From contig OZ025239.1 in NCBI GenBank assembly GCA_964019155.1, positions 80,925,916 to 80,989,915 of the forward strand: a stretch of 64,000 bases of DNA, given 5' to 3'. Position 1 is the first letter of the stretch. Every line of letters starts with the position of its first letter. This stretch comes from Osedax fenrisi (lineage: Eukaryota; Annelida; Polychaeta; Sabellida; Siboglinidae). Made by a program: the position numbers and the translations under genes. A model generated the notes under the pieces. The model saw nothing but the letters and a program-made list of their open reading frames with translations. It was not told the DNA's origin and made no database searches. Positions 12,816 through 25,900 of the stretch are shown here, one piece after another.

Positions 12816-14129
12816 TATTTATAATAATATATGAAAATTAATTCAATAATTATTTTTATCCCAATTCTTTTTCTCCCAATATATATAAATCACGTGATTG
12901 TTTTATTTAAAAATTCGTAATTTTTATATATTTATTCAAAATCCTATTTTAAAACGTAATATTAAAGTGATATTAGAGATATCAAAAACCATGAAAATAT
13001 AAAAATAATGAAACATTTAATCACCAATATTATTAATAAGTTCACTGTTTTTTATATTCATAATAATTAAACTGTATACTTTTTAAATTTATTATAATCT
13101 AATTATTAAATTTAAAATTATTATTTTTATTATTACATTAAATTAATGTTTACTATTTAATAATATTATATTATATATTAATTATCATACTTAATAAGTA
13201 ACTTATCATAATTATTATTCTTATATATAATTTATAATGTTTAAAATATAAAGTCATAAATATCATGTATCATACTACTTATTAGTTAGTATATATATAT
13301 ATTGAATTTAAAATCAACCATACGGAGTACGTACTGCATGTTGATACATGAGTATGATATATTTTATATTGATTTTATTATGATAACATTGGTATCACTG
13401 GAAAGCTTATTAAATTATATAATACAATTCATATTATGTTTTTATAAATTTGTATTTAAACAAAAGTTATTAACAAAAATGTGCAAACAAATTATTAAAT
13501 TTTAATCAATACAATTATAATATACTTTCTAATTAATTTGTTATATTATGACATTAAAATATCTTATATAAATTATATATAATAATGTGTACCAGTATGA
13601 TCTAATAATATTAATATAGATATAGGTATTTTTGTATATTTTTATCTACCTATAAGTATTTTTAAGTATTTATAAGTATGATATATTATATATCGTTAAT
13701 TGTATATATATATAATATATAATTAATGAAAATAATTACTATATATATATTATATATTTAGTATCTTATAATTTGTATTATATAGTTTGTTATATATAGA
13801 AACTTATTTATTTATATATTCCTATAAATACATTTCCATGTATTCCTATTATAGTCTTTAATGATACAAATAACTAATACTGTATACTTGACATAATAGT
13901 ATACAGGGGTTTCTCGTGAAACATATCATTATGCTTATAATAATCATTATAATAGTATGAAAGTTTAAATTATAAATATACTATTCGATTGATTAGTAAT
14001 ATTACCAATACATTAATATAACAAAATAAGTATATATATATATAAGTTTGATAGAGTTACTATTACAATACTATAATAAATATATAATTATATATATGAT
14101 ATTACAATAATCATAATATTATAACTTAT

Positions 14130-14570
14130 CGAGAACCAAATTACTTATATATCAAATAATCGAACACCTAATTTAAAAAATATAACTTCTCGACTACCTA
14201 ATTTTCAATATAACAATCAACCATCTAATTTCCAATATTATAAGATCTCGACTACCTAATTTTCAATAATATAACATATCGACAACATAATTTTCAATAT
14301 TATAAGTTCTCGACTACCTAATTTTCAATAATGTAACATATCGACAACATAATTTTCAATATTATAAGATATCGACAACATAATTTTCAATATTATAAGA
14401 TCTCGATTAGATAATTTTCAATATTATAACATATCGACAACATAATTTTCAATATTATAAGATCTCGACTACCTAATTTTCAATATTATAACATATCGAC
14501 AACATAATTTTCAATATTATAAGATCTCGACAACATAATTTTCAATATTATAAATGCTCGAAGATCAAAT
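14130..14570. repeat. ~29-bp satellite array
   Basis: About fourteen tandem copies of a unit near 29 bp. Each copy has a conserved half (AATTTTCAATATTATAA) and a variable half that alternates between CTCGACTACCT and ATCGACAACAT. The alternation suggests a two-unit higher-order repeat. It is non-coding. Confidence 0.85.
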
Positions 14571-14954
14571 TTTTAATATCTGAATATCTCATGAATCAAA
14601 TGTTGAGAGATTGAATATAAAAAGAATTATTTGATATCAATGTATTAGAATTACAATTTGTAAATCATTTAATTGTAAAGAATAATAAGTAATCGAATCG
14701 AATACTTATTTGCTATTTATTTACATCTCTAATTCAAAAAGCCTCCTAAGTAGCTTTTGTAAGTAACAATTGTTACAGGTTTAAATTGCCTCAGGGTATA
14801 AGTGTCCATCTAATATATCATTTATCATAAATGAATTTATAAATAGATGGCGAAATTACCCATATATGTCATCCTACATTTTACTTAGTAAAATATATTT
14901 AAATGCCCTATAATAATTTTTTTTTGGTAGCTGCCCTGAAACCTAGATTGAACA

Positions 14955-14995
<41 letters not shown>

Positions 14996-15119
14996 TATAT
15001 AGTATAGTTATATAGTATTTTGAGATTTCATAGTATTATTATTTTATTAATATACTTTATGTATATATAATATATATTATATATATATATATTTAATATA
15101 TATATATATATATAATAAT

Positions 15120-17188
15120 AATACTCAGAGTTGGCTTAAAAGCCTAGATGAATGAAAAAGCAAAAGCTTGTCTGGTCATTCACCTATTTACGAAATTACG
15201 AGAAGTATATTAGTAAACGATAATATATATATAAAATATATATATAAAAATATATAAAAATAAGATTTTATTAAAAATGTATTACATAAAGTGTATATAA
15301 TATAAAATATTACAAACAATCAATCTATAATACTATTAAATTAAATATAAATGAAATAAACATAATTTTTTTTGAAATAAACACAAATTAAAAAATTTTT
15401 TAAATAATACTAGATATAAGGCTGCTATTAAGTACAATAAAGGATAATACCATTGCCACCGAGTATACCCAGGATGCGTAGAACATCAACTTTCAGGTAA
15501 GGGTGCTCCAAATCCTATATCATTAGGGATTACACCATTGCCAGAGGTGTAAACGCTGATATCCTTATTCCCCGATGCATACTATACATCCCTAATACAC
15601 CCAATGACTCAAGCATATCCAATCATGTACCCAAACACACCCATATACACTAATATATACTAATATATGATAAAACAAAAAAACAAAAATTATACATTAT
15701 AATGATAAATATAAAAATTATATAAATTAAATTAGAAATTAAAAAAAAGAAAATAATTAATAGTACACTACAATAATTTTAAAATAATATTAAATAATAT
15801 TTCTCGTAATCTCTCTCATCATGTATAAAACATAAATATAAATTGTAAAATACTAGATAACTTATAATAACTTATAATAACAAATAGTAAGTAACATAAT
15901 GCATAACTGTAATATATCCTACATATATATAATATTATATAAATTAATATATAATATACATGGAATAAAAATAAATCATAGATATATAGAAAACATATAA
16001 TATATAGAATAAATCAAGAAAATAATAAATATTACCATAATAAAAAAATAATAAAAGAAACATTTTTTTTAAATCAAAAAAAAAAAAAAAAAAAGATTAT
16101 ATATTTATCAGTAGAAATATTATAATGCATGCCACCTAAAAAAAGCGAATATTATTTAATTATAAAAAATGTAATTAAAAGAAATATTAAAATGTTATAA
16201 ATAAAATGATATCTTTAGTTATAGTTGTATAAAAGTAAAAGTAAAAGTAAAAGTTCATAATATGTAATGTAAAAATGTATGTGTAATTATATAAAATATA
16301 TATCATTAGTCAATTAGACGAAAATGATGTAAAAATGTATGTGTAATTATATAAAATATATATCATTAGTCAATTAGATGAAAATGATAATAAAGTAGAA
16401 TAAAAGTAAGTGTATATACAAAATATAATATAATAATTTTTTAATTTGTAAAATTTAACATTAGTCAATAAAATAAAATTGTTAATAAAAGTATATCATT
16501 AGTCTTTATATAAACTTATTAAATATTTTTTATAATTTTTATTAAATTTATTTGGATTATTATTGTATTTCAGATTTATGTTTAGGTTATTCCATAATTG
16601 TGGTCCAACATTAGTCAAACAAAAAGCTTTTCGATCTGTTCTGACTTTTATTCTATAACATAGATTTTTATTATAAGTTTTTATTTTATATAATTTCTGT
16701 AAATTTATAGGCAACATTTTATTAATTGCCCTGTTCATAAATTTAGCTGTATTATATTTCACAATATCACTAAATTTTAAAATGTTGAATGTTGAATGCA
16801 ATTTATTATAATTAGAACTATTATACTGTGTACCTAATATGCATTTTAACGCTCGTTTTTGTATAATAGTTATTTTTAATAAACTAGACACAAAAGTATT
16901 TCCCCATATATGAACACAATAATTTAGGTGTGAATAAAAAAAAGAATTATATAGTAAAATTAATGTTTTTATATCGAATTTATGTTTTACTTTATTTAAA
17001 ATAGCAATTGCTCTACAAAGTTTTGTTGCTACATAATTTATTTGTTTTTTCCAATTAAGCTTGTCGTCAATATATACACCTAAAAATGTTATATCAGTTA
17101 CTTGTTTTAATTTAATATTATTAATATATAAATCTAAGTTTATATTTTCATTTTTATTTCTGATATTAAAAAGTAAGACATTAGTTTA
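15120..17188 (-). mobile_element. 5'-truncated LINE (reverse transcriptase C-terminal half)
   Basis: The minus strand is open from 17187 down to 16499 (about 229 residues) with no stop. It contains the post-catalytic landmarks of CR1/Jockey-like reverse transcriptases: FLGVYIDDKLNWKKQI, then LNYCVHIWGN, IQKRALKC, and near the end VGPQLWNNLNINLKY. The catalytic YADD region is missing: a TA microsatellite (17189-17215) replaces it. Sequence from 16498 to about 15120 is non-coding and could be its 3' untranslated part, ending near an AATAATAAT tract. It sits inside the 6.35-kb element. Confidence 0.65.
16264..16390. repeat. 64-bp tandem duplication
   Basis: Two adjacent copies, nearly identical, of a unit starting ATGTAAAAATGTATGTGTAA and ending AATTAGACGAAAATG. 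It lies in the presumed 3' part of the LINE. Confidence 0.85.
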
Positions 17189-18410
17189 AAATATATATAT
17201 ATATATATATATATTATAGCTATTATATATTAGTGTGAAACCCGATTTCCTAACGTTTTTTAACTATATATATTATATACCAATATATATATATATTATT
17301 TATATAATTATATAATTATATATTTATACACGTATATAGGTAGTATATATGTAGTATATAATATATAATAAATTTATAAAATTGTTATAAATCATATAGA
17401 TTATTATTAATACTTATTTTTAATATATATTAGGTTCATTTTAGATTTTTTAATAATAAGAATAAATTAGAGCTATATGTTGTGAATATATTATACTAAA
17501 AAATAATTAAAAATATTCAATATTCAGTGACCAGTAACTTTTTTAAAAGACCACCTATTTCCACCTATCTATTTACATGTAACATTTAAATAAACACGTT
17601 TCATGCATGCAAATACAATAAATAACATAAATTAAATAACTCATTTTAACTATTATATAATATAAGTAAAGATTCAAATTAAATTAAATAAATCTTTAAA
17701 AAAACTATCTACAATATTATATAATCGAATTAGCGTTTATAGTATTTTTGATATAGCCACGCCTATAGTCCCACCCCTTGTGAATTCGCTGGCTATACTC
17801 ACTGGTAACCGATTTTTTATAACAAATAGTTATAAAATATATATATATATATATATATGTTTTATTTGTATATATTTATATATATATATATTACTGGTAA
17901 GACTTTGCATGTATGATATTCTATAAATAGACAGGTTAATTGTAATGGCCAATCATATTATATGCAGATAATATATAATATTACGGACATCACTTGTGCA
18001 GAGCCTATATGATTACAAATATAACGAATTAAAAGTTATTAAAAATTAAAAATTACAAATATATTAAAAGTTATATATAACGAATTACTTATTTTTAGTA
18101 ATTTTTTAAGTACATGTCATTCAATGAAATAGGCATATCCGTGCAGCAATAGAGCATAACTTTTGCATTTGATTGACACATGTAGGCACGCCCAACTAGA
18201 ACACGGCAGCCAAGTTAGCCGTAGAGTCTATGGCTAACTATCTAGGATAGACCGTATAATTAATGAGTTTATATAAAAAGTATAAACAAGTAAATATTGG
18301 TCTTTTATTAATATAATAATTTGATATCGATTAGTTGGGATGATATCGATAACCCTTAAGTAAACAATGTGCATTAGGGTTCCTCTTATTTTTATTAATT
18401 TAATATTACT

Positions 18411-18910
18411 CAGGGTTCCATTATTTTCGGTAAAAACCTGTTTTTACCGGTAATAACCGGTAAAAAACTATCTCTACCATGTTAATTTACGGTAAAAACC
18501 GGTAATTACCGGTAAAAACCTAGTACTCATAAAATATAATACCTTTAAAAAAAAATGTATATTGAAATTTAAAGTAATATTGATTCATTTATATATAAAT
18601 GTTATGGTTAATTAATCTAGCAGATTTATTTGAAAATTTGTCAACATTTGTCTGCTTTATTATGCCATTTATAGTACATTTATTATTTTAAATCCAACTA
18701 GATTTTGAGGTCTGCCACCCTTATATTGTAAAATTAACAAGTTGATGTAATTGGATATATTTTATAAATGAAATAAAATCATACTGTGTTATATATTCAT
18801 AAAATTACACAATGAAAATATTACTAAATAGTTATATAGTATTGTAAAAAATATTTGTAAAAACTATATTTAATTTCATATATATAAAAATAAATATTCT
18901 ATTCAGTATT

Positions 18911-18941
<31 letters not shown>

Positions 18942-19714
18942 CAATATATATAGATATATTTAATATATTTAATTAAATATCATGGTATAAAATTAAATAA
19001 TGAATATATTCAAATAATTTCTCAATGAAAATATTATTAGTTCTATTGTTTAATATATATATTATTTTTTACAATATTAAGTCCCTGTCACACCGAAAAA
19101 GTTGGCCGATTTTTCACCAATATCGTACGGACTTTTCTCTCTCTCTCTGTGCTACACCCCTACCGATATATCACCAATATATCATCGATATCGTGACACT
19201 ATTCATCATTTCGAGATATCTCTAAATATTTAACTATTTCTCGACGATTTCGTTACTGCGCATATCGGTGAAAAATCGCTCGCTTTATTTGGTGTGAATG
19301 GGCTTTCCTTTTACTAATGCAAAAATAAATATATTATTATATTCAATATTTTATATATATATATTGACTTATTTACTCATTTATTTCAATATCATATTAT
19401 TTATTTAAAAAATGTTTTCTTTACATAGAGTCAAAATTAATAAAGTTTTTTTTTTAATATAAAAAATCTTATAATATTGATTTTAATGTAGTATTATTTA
19501 AATTTATAATTGTATATTATCTATTAAATATAAAATCTATAAATAATATATCATTTTAAATTATATAGACACTAGTAGGTTTAATATAATATAGATAATA
19601 TTATATTTAATTATATAGACAACACTAGGTTTTTACCATGGTAAAAACCTGTTTTTACCGGACAGGTTATTACCGCGGTTATTACCATAGGCGGTAATAA
19701 TCTATGGAACACTG
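18411..19714. mobile_element. hAT-like non-autonomous element
   Basis: The left end CAGGGTTCCATTATTTTCGG and the right end (in inverse CAGTGTTCCATAGATTATTA) form terminal inverted repeats of the hAT type. The flanking 8-mers ATATTACT (18403-18410) and ACATTACT (19715-19722) differ by one base, as expected for an old hAT 8-bp duplication. Just inside each end are arrays of GGTAAAAACC, GGTAATAACC and GGTAATTACC. There is no transposase frame. A different MITE is nested inside at about 19082-19303. Confidence 0.75.
19082..19303. mobile_element. MITE nested in the hAT-like element
   Basis: Imperfect terminal inverted repeats: left CCCTGTCACACC, then CGATTTTTCACC; right, in inverse, CCCATTCACACC, then CGATTTTTCACC. 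The GC-richer interior is rich in CGATATATCACC-like motifs and has no coding potential. Confidence 0.6.
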
Positions 19715-19970
19715 ACATTACTACATTTAGTTGGCTGTAATCACACACAAGTTGAACTTCTGTATTAAATAAACAATTCATATTTTTTGAAATAATTATT
19801 ATTTTTATAATCAATATTATAATACATCTAGAATATTTTTTTTCGTATAAATCTCTACATTAATTAAGTATAATAAAATTATTTCCCATCTATAATATAA
19901 TTAGGCTAATTTTTATGTAAATTCTATACAATATTATATTATTTTAGATGTTCTATAAATATTTTAAATG

Positions 19971-22384
19971 GGGATGCACGAATTGGGAACGGTTTTCAAA
20001 ATGTTATCAGAAATTGAGGCGGGCGGCGAGCGCGCATAGCGTATACAGTTACAAATAGATTATTTGTTTATATTCAGTGAATATTATTCACACATCAATG
20101 CATATATGTATATAAAGCAGTGTATGAAATAACATGTTAACTGGGGGACAGGGCAAATGCCCCCTAAGTAATAGAAATTGCCCACCCAGTAAACAAATAT
20201 TGCCCATTTAAAAATATTATTTAATAACCTATAATATAAGTCATAAATGTATATACATGTATTCATATAGACATATACTTATATACCTACATATATAAAT
20301 TGTATTATGTATATTAATTGGTATTTATTTTTAGTAGAAATATTTAAAATCATTGTACTAAATGTGGAAAACCTATGAAGTTACAAGAAAGGAAATACCC
20401 TTCTGATGGTTATGCTTGGAGATGGTGCGCAGTGATTTCTGTAAGAAAGGGCAGCTTCTTCGAGAAAGTTCACATATCGTTATCAAATTATATTCTAATT
20501 ATATATGCATGGGCGCAGAATAATAGAATAAAGGATACTGCTGTTAATACAGGTTTATATCTCTTATGTAAATTTGTTGTATTTATATTAATTATTAATA
20601 TATAACTTTATATAATTTATTATTTCTTAATTTATAATTATGTATTATTATATAACTTTAAAACCCTATATTGTAATTAAAAAAACATACATATATATAT
20701 CCATATATATAATAAGACACGATAATATTATCATTAATATAATTAAACTATATTTGTTATTTATTTATTAATAATATTAATAAATTACAGGACTCAGTCT
20801 AAATGCTATTTCGCAACATTTTAGTTTTATTAGAGAAATTTGTAGTACGTACCTAGTAAAACACCAGTACAAATTAGGAGGACCAGGAGTTATAATCCAA
20901 ATTGATGAATCGCTGTTTCGGCACAAACCCAAATACCATAGAGGACGAGCGCCTCAGCCTGATTCCTGGGTATTCGGTATGGTAGATATGTCTACTAAGC
21001 CAGGAAAAGGGCTGATGTGGCTCGTCCCAAATAGAAAAGCATGCACACTAATTCCTTTAATTCTTAACAATGTGCTTGATGGCACAATAATACATAGCGA
21101 TCAATGGTCTGCGTATAGACAGCTTAGTAATAACGATACAATAACTTATCAAACTATAAATCATAGTAAAAATTGTGTAGATCCAATAACCAAAGTACAT
21201 ACGCAGGCCATTGAGAGCTATTGGGCTAAAACAAAGTATCAATTTAAAATAATGAAAGGTGTGAGGTACGACAAGTTGCCCGGATATTTAGATGAGAGGA
21301 TGTGGTGAGATCGATATGCTAATACAATGGAAGATTCATATAATAATATTATAAAGCACATTTCTGAAATATATATATTTAATATGCCCTCTCCAGTACC
21401 CTCTCATACGCCCTAACACATTCCCCAACGCCCTCCCCAATACCATCCCCAATTCCCTCACCACCTCCGGCTCCTATATTAAATTCTGATGATGATATTA
21501 TATTTTCTAAAAAGGACTTTAATAAGGCATTAGAACAAGGTAAACATAAATTAAATAGAGATGCAGTTAATTATGATATAATAATTAAAATGTTTAACAA
21601 TATTTTGTAATTATATGTATATAATGTCTAATATATAATATAGTATATTATTATTATCATACGTAGTTTTATTATTATTTATTATATTGTGTTGCTTTTA
21701 TTTTACCTTATTATCACATATATGCCGTATCATTTACTACTTTATTATTTTTATATGTATTTCGATTTGTCTCGATTTTTACAAGTTTATTATTTGTATA
21801 TTATTGTATTATTACTTTAATTTATTATTATATATTATATATCATTGTAATAAAAGTGTTGAAAGTAAAAAAATCATTCCTTTTATCATTTAATATATAT
21901 TATATAAATTAATAAAAAATATAAACTTTAGTATATATATCATTGTAATAATAATTTAAAAAGTAACAAATCATTCGTTTTATCATTTAATATATATTAT
22001 ATAAACAATATAAACTTTAGTATGAGCAACAACAATTCTTTTGAGTATTAAACTATACTATAATTATAAACATTAATTATAAAATAAATAAATTTTCTTT
22101 TAATAAATTACACGAAATGTCTTTTTATCTGTCACTCGATTTTTAAATCGACGTACATCCGTTGTCACTCGATTCGTCCTCCGTACAGCTTACTCGATTG
22201 ATCCGATATAATATATGATATACGTTTTATATAAGCTTTATAAATATCGGTATACATTGATGCTTGAATATAAACATATTATATATTTTTATCTGATACG
22301 CAGCGTATCATACACTATGCGCGCTCGCCGCCCGCTTCAATTACTGGTAACATTTTGAAAACCGTCACAACTCGTGCAGTATCC
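19971..22384 (+). mobile_element. Merlin (IS1595/ISXO2-like) DNA transposon
   Basis: Terminal inverted repeats of about 75 bp begin GGGATGCACGAATTG on the left and, in inverse, GGATACTGCACGAGTTG on the right; both then share CGGTTTTCAAAATGTTA and a striking GC-rich block GGGCGGCGAGCGCGCATAG. The direct repeat ATTTTAAATG lies exactly outside both ends (19961-19970 and 22385-22394), in keeping with the 8-9 bp duplications of Merlin elements plus chance extension. It encodes one two-exon transposase in the plus direction. Confidence 0.88.
20348..21308 (+). pseudogene. Merlin transposase, nearly intact
   Basis: Two exons: 20348-20552 (first ATG at 20375) and 20791-21308, joined in phase (ACAG|GT ... 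TTACAG|GA) across a 238-bp intron. Exon 1 holds a zinc-ribbon start (CTKCGKPM) and the WRWC and RKGSFFEK motifs of the N-terminal domain. Exon 2 holds the IS1595/ISXO2-type DDE core: first Asp in IIQIDESLF, second Asp in IIHSDQWSAY, VHTQ and the Glu in AIESYWAK, then YLDERMW. The reading frame ends there in TGA at 21306-21308, but the next codons (DRYANTMEDSYNNI) continue family-like sequence, so this looks like a nonsense mutation. A further tail (SDDDIIFSKKDF to a TAA at 21608-21610) is in another frame. An in-frame TAA lies two codons before CTKCG, so the true start is unclear. The catalytic core itself is uninterrupted, which suggests a young insertion. Confidence 0.8.
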
Positions 22385-22394
22385 ATTTTAAATG

Positions 22395-22940
22395 TATCTT
22401 CAAGATAATCTTGATAATTTTTACTTTACTGATTTCATAAAAAAAGATATACTGATTAAAATATATTAATTTCAAAAACGGACATAAATTTCATTAAAGT
22501 TCAATCTACATAATTAATATCATTAATAGATATAAAATAGTTATATTATATATTATATCAATTAATAATTGTAAATAATTATTTTAAAAGAGCGAAGGAG
22601 ATGTGGAATGGTCATGCGTACTCGTGAAATTATACATATTAGTAAATAAACATGATAATGTAAATTAAAATACTGTAAAAGTTACCTTTAAGTTATTCTT
22701 AATTCGTTGAGAACTTTTGGGTGGTGCCATAACTATGTTATGTTAGTTTTTTTTCCCAAACAAATATAAAAAATAGTAATCTGATAACAAAATATTTAAT
22801 AATTTAAAGTAACATAAATAAAATACCATCCAGATTTAAATTTAAGACTACCGCGAAACATGCGCACTCAATATTCAAGGATAATAAAAATAATAATAAT
22901 CTTTATTTATAATATATATTGTTATAATATTAGATTATAA
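22395..22940. other. upstream region of PSMC3
   Basis: AT-rich sequence between the Merlin target duplication and the PSMC3 start codon; it should contain the promoter and 5' untranslated part. I see no clear TATA box or initiator that stands out from the AT-rich background. Confidence 0.4.
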
Positions 22941-25900
22941 ATGGCTACTTTAGATGATAAAGCTATATGGGAAGATGGCGAGGTATATTATATATTTTAT
23001 AATTATACATTATTAATTGTAAATATCATTAATATATGTTCAGTATCATTTATTTGTATGATAAAAATGTCAGAAACTAATTTATAGTTATATTTTTATA
23101 AAAATCGCTGAGTCATTTCTAGAGATTTTTATATAAACCACAATTTTATCATCAATTATCGTTATTTGTATTTCGGTTTATTAAACCCATGACATACAAA
23201 ATATAATCATATAGATTGTTAAGTTCTTATATTGATATAATTCAAAAAAAATATGAATTGCTCATCCAGTTTAATATTTATCTCGTGCATGTAAAGTTCT
23301 ACATTGTTGAATATTGTATTTTGTTATACATAGAATTTTATTTTTTTGATATATTAATATTAATAGTATATATCCATATGGATATATACTATTAATAAAA
23401 GGACGAGTCGAGTTTTTATTAGCTAACTTTGGGATGTAATGCAGCTAAAAAACAATGCAGAACAAAACTAAACCAATTAAACCACATAACCCTCACATAT
23501 CATTACAACATATATATATATATATATTTAGTAAATAATGTAAAAATGTATTTTCTCAACCCATCCGTTATGATCGGACACCCTTTTTTTAAATGGTATA
23601 TTAATTTATATTTAAAAAATAGCCAAAAATATTGTAAAGACACAAGATAATATTATAAATTCAGTATAATTTCAATTTAAAAAAATGTTGTATATTAAAT
23701 ATAATATTATATTAAATATATCATATTATATATTAAATATATCATATTGAAATCATTAATTTAAAAACGTTTGTTGCATTGATTTTAATATCAAATTCAA
23801 ATATGTACTCCTAAACCATGATTCAATACCCTAAAATAAAGCATAAAATGAAAATTTCACAAAATTAGTATTCGCAGATATCCTGTCCTTTATATATATA
23901 TATATATATATATATTAGAATTATATAAAGATTAATATGTTTACATCTAAGAAATTGTTATAATATCAATCCTAATTTCTTTAAATTATGATAAATGTAA
24001 CCTACATGACATATTATGATTGATGACTATTATGATCAGATCGCAGACAGCGATATGGGGGAAGAGGTGTCCCGAATGTCCATCGAAGAGCTCACAAGTC
24101 GAGCCCGTCTCCTCGACAACGAAGTTAAGATAATGCGTAGCGAAGTTCTCCGTATCTCCCACGAATTACAAACGCAGAAGGAGAAGATCAAAGAAAACAC
24201 AGAAAAGATTAAAGTGAATAAAACGTTACCTTACCTCGTCTCCAATGTAGTTGAGGTTTGTTTCCCCTGGTGATAACCATCCAAACTATCCGTATTCATA
24301 TATGTACATCACTAATCTTAAGCTGAGACTATTTAGAGTTAATAATCATTATTTTAAATCGATATCTAATTAATATTTAACTAGTTAATTCAATTATATG
24401 TAAACATGGATAATTAGAATGTTGAACGTGTGTTCCCGATCTTGATAGTATATCATTTATCAAATAACATTTTTGATTAATCTCCTTTATAATTATCATT
24501 TATTTAAACATATTTAAACATATTTACACATTAAAAATAATTATCAAATATAGGCATTACCAGGGTAATTATAGAAGCATCGAGACTTATCAAGTACCCC
24601 TTAATAATAATATATCTATGGTTTCCATTTATCATATACATATAATGATTACTAATTCGAGTAAGAAATATCATCTCTGATCTTTAAAACTGAGGTCATA
24701 CTTGCGAATATTTACAAATTATCGCAGTTTTCATAGATCTACATGTTAGATATTCACAAGTGTGGCCTCAACTTTAAGATACGTTTCCAACCTACGCACT
24801 CGTGACATAGAACACACTAGTATAACGTGCACGATTACTAAACTTCTAACGGCACCCACACACAGCTATTGGACGTCGACCCTCAAGACGAGGCTGAGGT
24901 AGACGGAGGAACCGTCGACCTAGACAGCCAGAGAACGGGCAAGTGCGCCGTCATCAAAACCTCGACCAGACAGACCTACTTCCTGCCGGTGATCGGTCTC
25001 GTCGAACCCGAACAACTGAAACCCGGTGATCTCGTGGTTTGTTCTAGAATCATTGATAATCACTCTGACATTATAGTAACTTATATATGTATTCATAATA
25101 CCATCACTACTACTATAACCGCTACTGCTACAAACATCATCAACTCTGTTATGGCATACTTCTCACCACCGCACTTATGATATAGGGCGTAAACAAAGAT
25201 TCCTACCTGATACTGGAATCACTGCCTGCGGAATACGACTCCAGAGTGAAGGCCATGGAGGTCGACGAACGACCTACAGAACAGTACAGCGATATCGGAG
25301 GACTCGATAAACAGATACAAGAGGTAAACCTACTTCATAATCATCATCATCATCATCATATCACACACACATATACACACAGTTAATCGAAGCTGTAGTA
25401 TTGCCGATGACTCATAAGGAACACTTCAAAACTCTCGGAATCAAACCTCCTAAAGGTTAACAGCGATAGTGATATGATAGCATAACCGCTATCAGTGGGT
25501 TTAAATCGTGATTACTAAATGACACCTAGTCGATACATTTCTTAAATTACTCGAGTAAATATCTCATAGTTAACACCCGATGATGACTCATACTTACTAC
25601 TGCTACTATATCATTATCGGTGTACCTCTATTTCTAGATATTAAAATATTACATTATTAGAATAGGGTTCTTTACCGAGTGATATCCCTACGTTACCTCA
25701 TGTGTACCCCACCCCGACTAGGTGTGCTACTGTACGGACCCCCCGGTACCGGTAAGACCCTACTAGCGAGAGCATGCGCCGCCCAAACAAAGTCCACGTT
25801 CCTCAAGCTAGCGGGGCCTCAACTCGTGCAGATGTTCATCGGAGACGGAGCTAAACTCGTACGAGATGCTTTCGCCCTCGCCAAGGAGAAGGCTCCCGCT

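Larger units (their letters stand above)
12029..14957. mobile_element. nested hAT-like non-autonomous element
   Basis: The left end CAGTGTTCATTCTAGAGCTA is matched at the right end, in inverse, by CAGTGTTCAATCTAGG. Both ends carry copies of GGGTAGCTGCCCT just inside. It is inserted in a TA microsatellite, so the flanking ATATATAT on both sides is compatible with an 8-bp duplication but not diagnostic. The interior holds a three-unit repeat, a hairpin and a satellite array, with no transposase. Confidence 0.6.
11461..17810. mobile_element. 6.35-kb DNA element with ~450-bp terminal inverted repeats
   Basis: The arms about 11461-11905 and 17352-17810 are inverted copies with scattered mismatches. 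Shared landmarks include GCGAATTCACAAG, GGTGGGACTATAGGCGTGGC, TTTGCATGCATG and ATTAGAGCTATATGTTGTG. The 8-bp direct repeat GATTTTTT lies immediately outside both ends (11453-11460 and 17811-17818), so the whole block moved as a unit. The outermost bases differ between ends (AGGGGGATCTGCAC versus GGTTACCAGTGAG in inverse). I found no transposase inside; the only coding relic is a LINE. It may be a non-autonomous element of a superfamily with 8-bp duplications (hAT, P or Merlin); long arms also recall Polintons, but those make 6-bp duplications and carry many genes. Confidence 0.7.

Noticed and set aside
13302..13505. 67-codon plus-strand frame
   Set aside because: It is AT-rich low-complexity sequence inside a non-autonomous transposon, with no domain or splice context.
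24016..24039. Alternative PSMC3 start at ATG 24016
   Set aside because: The upstream exon MATLDDKAIWEDGE at 22941 matches the N-terminus of fly and human Rpt5 and splices in phase to 24040.
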